Shown here: one piece after another, positions 63,951-64,000 of the stretch
How the letters are laid out: the number at the start of each line of letters is the position of its first letter
How positions within the stretch are numbered: position 1 is the first letter of the stretch
Assembly: GCA_964393035.1 (NCBI GenBank)
Contig: CAYMRX010000001.1
Coordinates: forward strand, 601,966 to 665,965
DNA from: Tabrizicola_A sp964393035
Lineage (GTDB): Bacteria > Pseudomonadota > Alphaproteobacteria > Rhodobacterales > Rhodobacteraceae
DNA length: 64,000 bases
Reading direction: 5' to 3'
Program-made: the position numbers and the translations under genes
Notes under the pieces: model-generated
The model's input: only the letters and a program-made list of their open reading frames with translations
What the model was told of the DNA's origin: nothing
The model's database searches: none

Positions 63951-64000
63951 GGTCAGGACTCGTTCTCGCATCATAGCCAGAACATGACTGTTGCGGCGAG
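63950..64000 (-). mobile_element. Right end of an IS5-family insertion sequence (partial)
   Basis: The bases from 63950 (GGGTCAGGACTCG...) look like the terminal inverted repeat of IS5-group elements common in Rhodobacteraceae. The minus strand reads a typical transposase C-terminus just inside. Only about 51 bp fall in the window; the element continues beyond 64000. The boundary lies within the stop codon of the membrane-protein gene. Confidence 0.65.
63971..64000 (-). CDS. IS5-family transposase, last residues only
   Basis: The minus strand reads LAATVMFWL followed by TGA at 63973-63971, the characteristic ending of IS5-family DDE transposases (RYDRCPxxF...LAATVxFWL). Ten codons are inside the window; the 5' part lies outside. 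Integrity of the transposase cannot be judged. Confidence 0.65.
   Translation of the reverse strand, partial: LAATVMFWL

Overview
The window looks like a stretch of chromosome from an alphaproteobacterium of the Rhodobacteraceae. It is GC-rich with very tight gene packing, including several ATGA stop/start overlaps. The assignment rests on protein content: an NDUFA9-like gene, DUF2794, paired I78 inhibitor lipoproteins, a GT14-DUF5927 glycosyltransferase, a dapD/dapE locus and an infB-ylxR-nusA-rimP operon, all of a type familiar in that family. Most of the window is core housekeeping DNA. No CRISPR array, prophage or plasmid module was seen. The only clear mobile element is the edge of an IS5-type insertion sequence at the extreme right.

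Layout. 1-520: 5' part of an NDUFA9-like gene, then tRNA-Leu(CAG). 902-5618 (+): RNase D, arabinose-5-phosphate isomerase, lptC-lptA-lptB, hpf and ptsN, i.e. KDO supply, LPS export, ribosome hibernation and PTS-Ntr. Neither kdsC nor rpoN, which often sit in this locus, is present. 5620-14374: a surface-polysaccharide region with four glycosyltransferases, galU, kdsB and cysQ on the minus strand and a lone ABC-2 export permease on the plus strand. 14478-17749: dnaK-dnaJ behind a near-perfect heat-shock (RpoH-type) promoter. 17852-26992: radC, a periplasmic PBP-OmpA fusion, an uncharacterised anchored protein, secA, a PpiC foldase, argJ, a Nudix hydrolase and a 46-residue protein.

27063-32580 (-): the rimP-nusA-ylxR-infB operon. 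Its promoter also matches the RpoH consensus, and an intrinsic terminator lies between promoter and rimP. 32933-39454: an uncharacterised protein, a ThDP enzyme, accD-folC and dapF-mtaB. 39554-41751: tRNA-Lys, a Sel1-repeat protein of atypical composition and a CPA2 antiporter lacking the RCK domain. 41901-48548: a YcaQ-like protein, SRPBCC and LOG proteins, and a lysine/DAP block (dapD, a small conserved gene, dapE, GNAT) with an opposed Hint-fold gene inside it. 48704-54717: RNase R, a lytic transglycosylase, cytochrome c'/c556, I78 inhibitors and glutathione-dependent formaldehyde dehydrogenase. 54773-63950: rlmN, an IalB-like protein, asparaginase, DUF2794, NlpC/P60, leucyl aminopeptidase, an unknown gene, beta-carbonic anhydrase, a cupin and a GT-C-like membrane protein that ends exactly at the IS boundary.

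Several genes work together on the envelope: KdsD and KdsB (KDO), LptABC (LPS export), SecA, the PpiC foldase and the polysaccharide cluster. DapD/E/F and the murein hydrolases serve peptidoglycan. Non-coding features of note are two copies of a Rhodobacteraceae-type intergenic element, two further large palindromes, several intrinsic terminators and a 15-bp tandem duplication across the rimP stop codon. I did not find a clear-cut new system. The best candidates for new biology are the GT14-DUF5927 cluster, the rimP leader, the cysteine-less Hint protein and the decaying I78 array.
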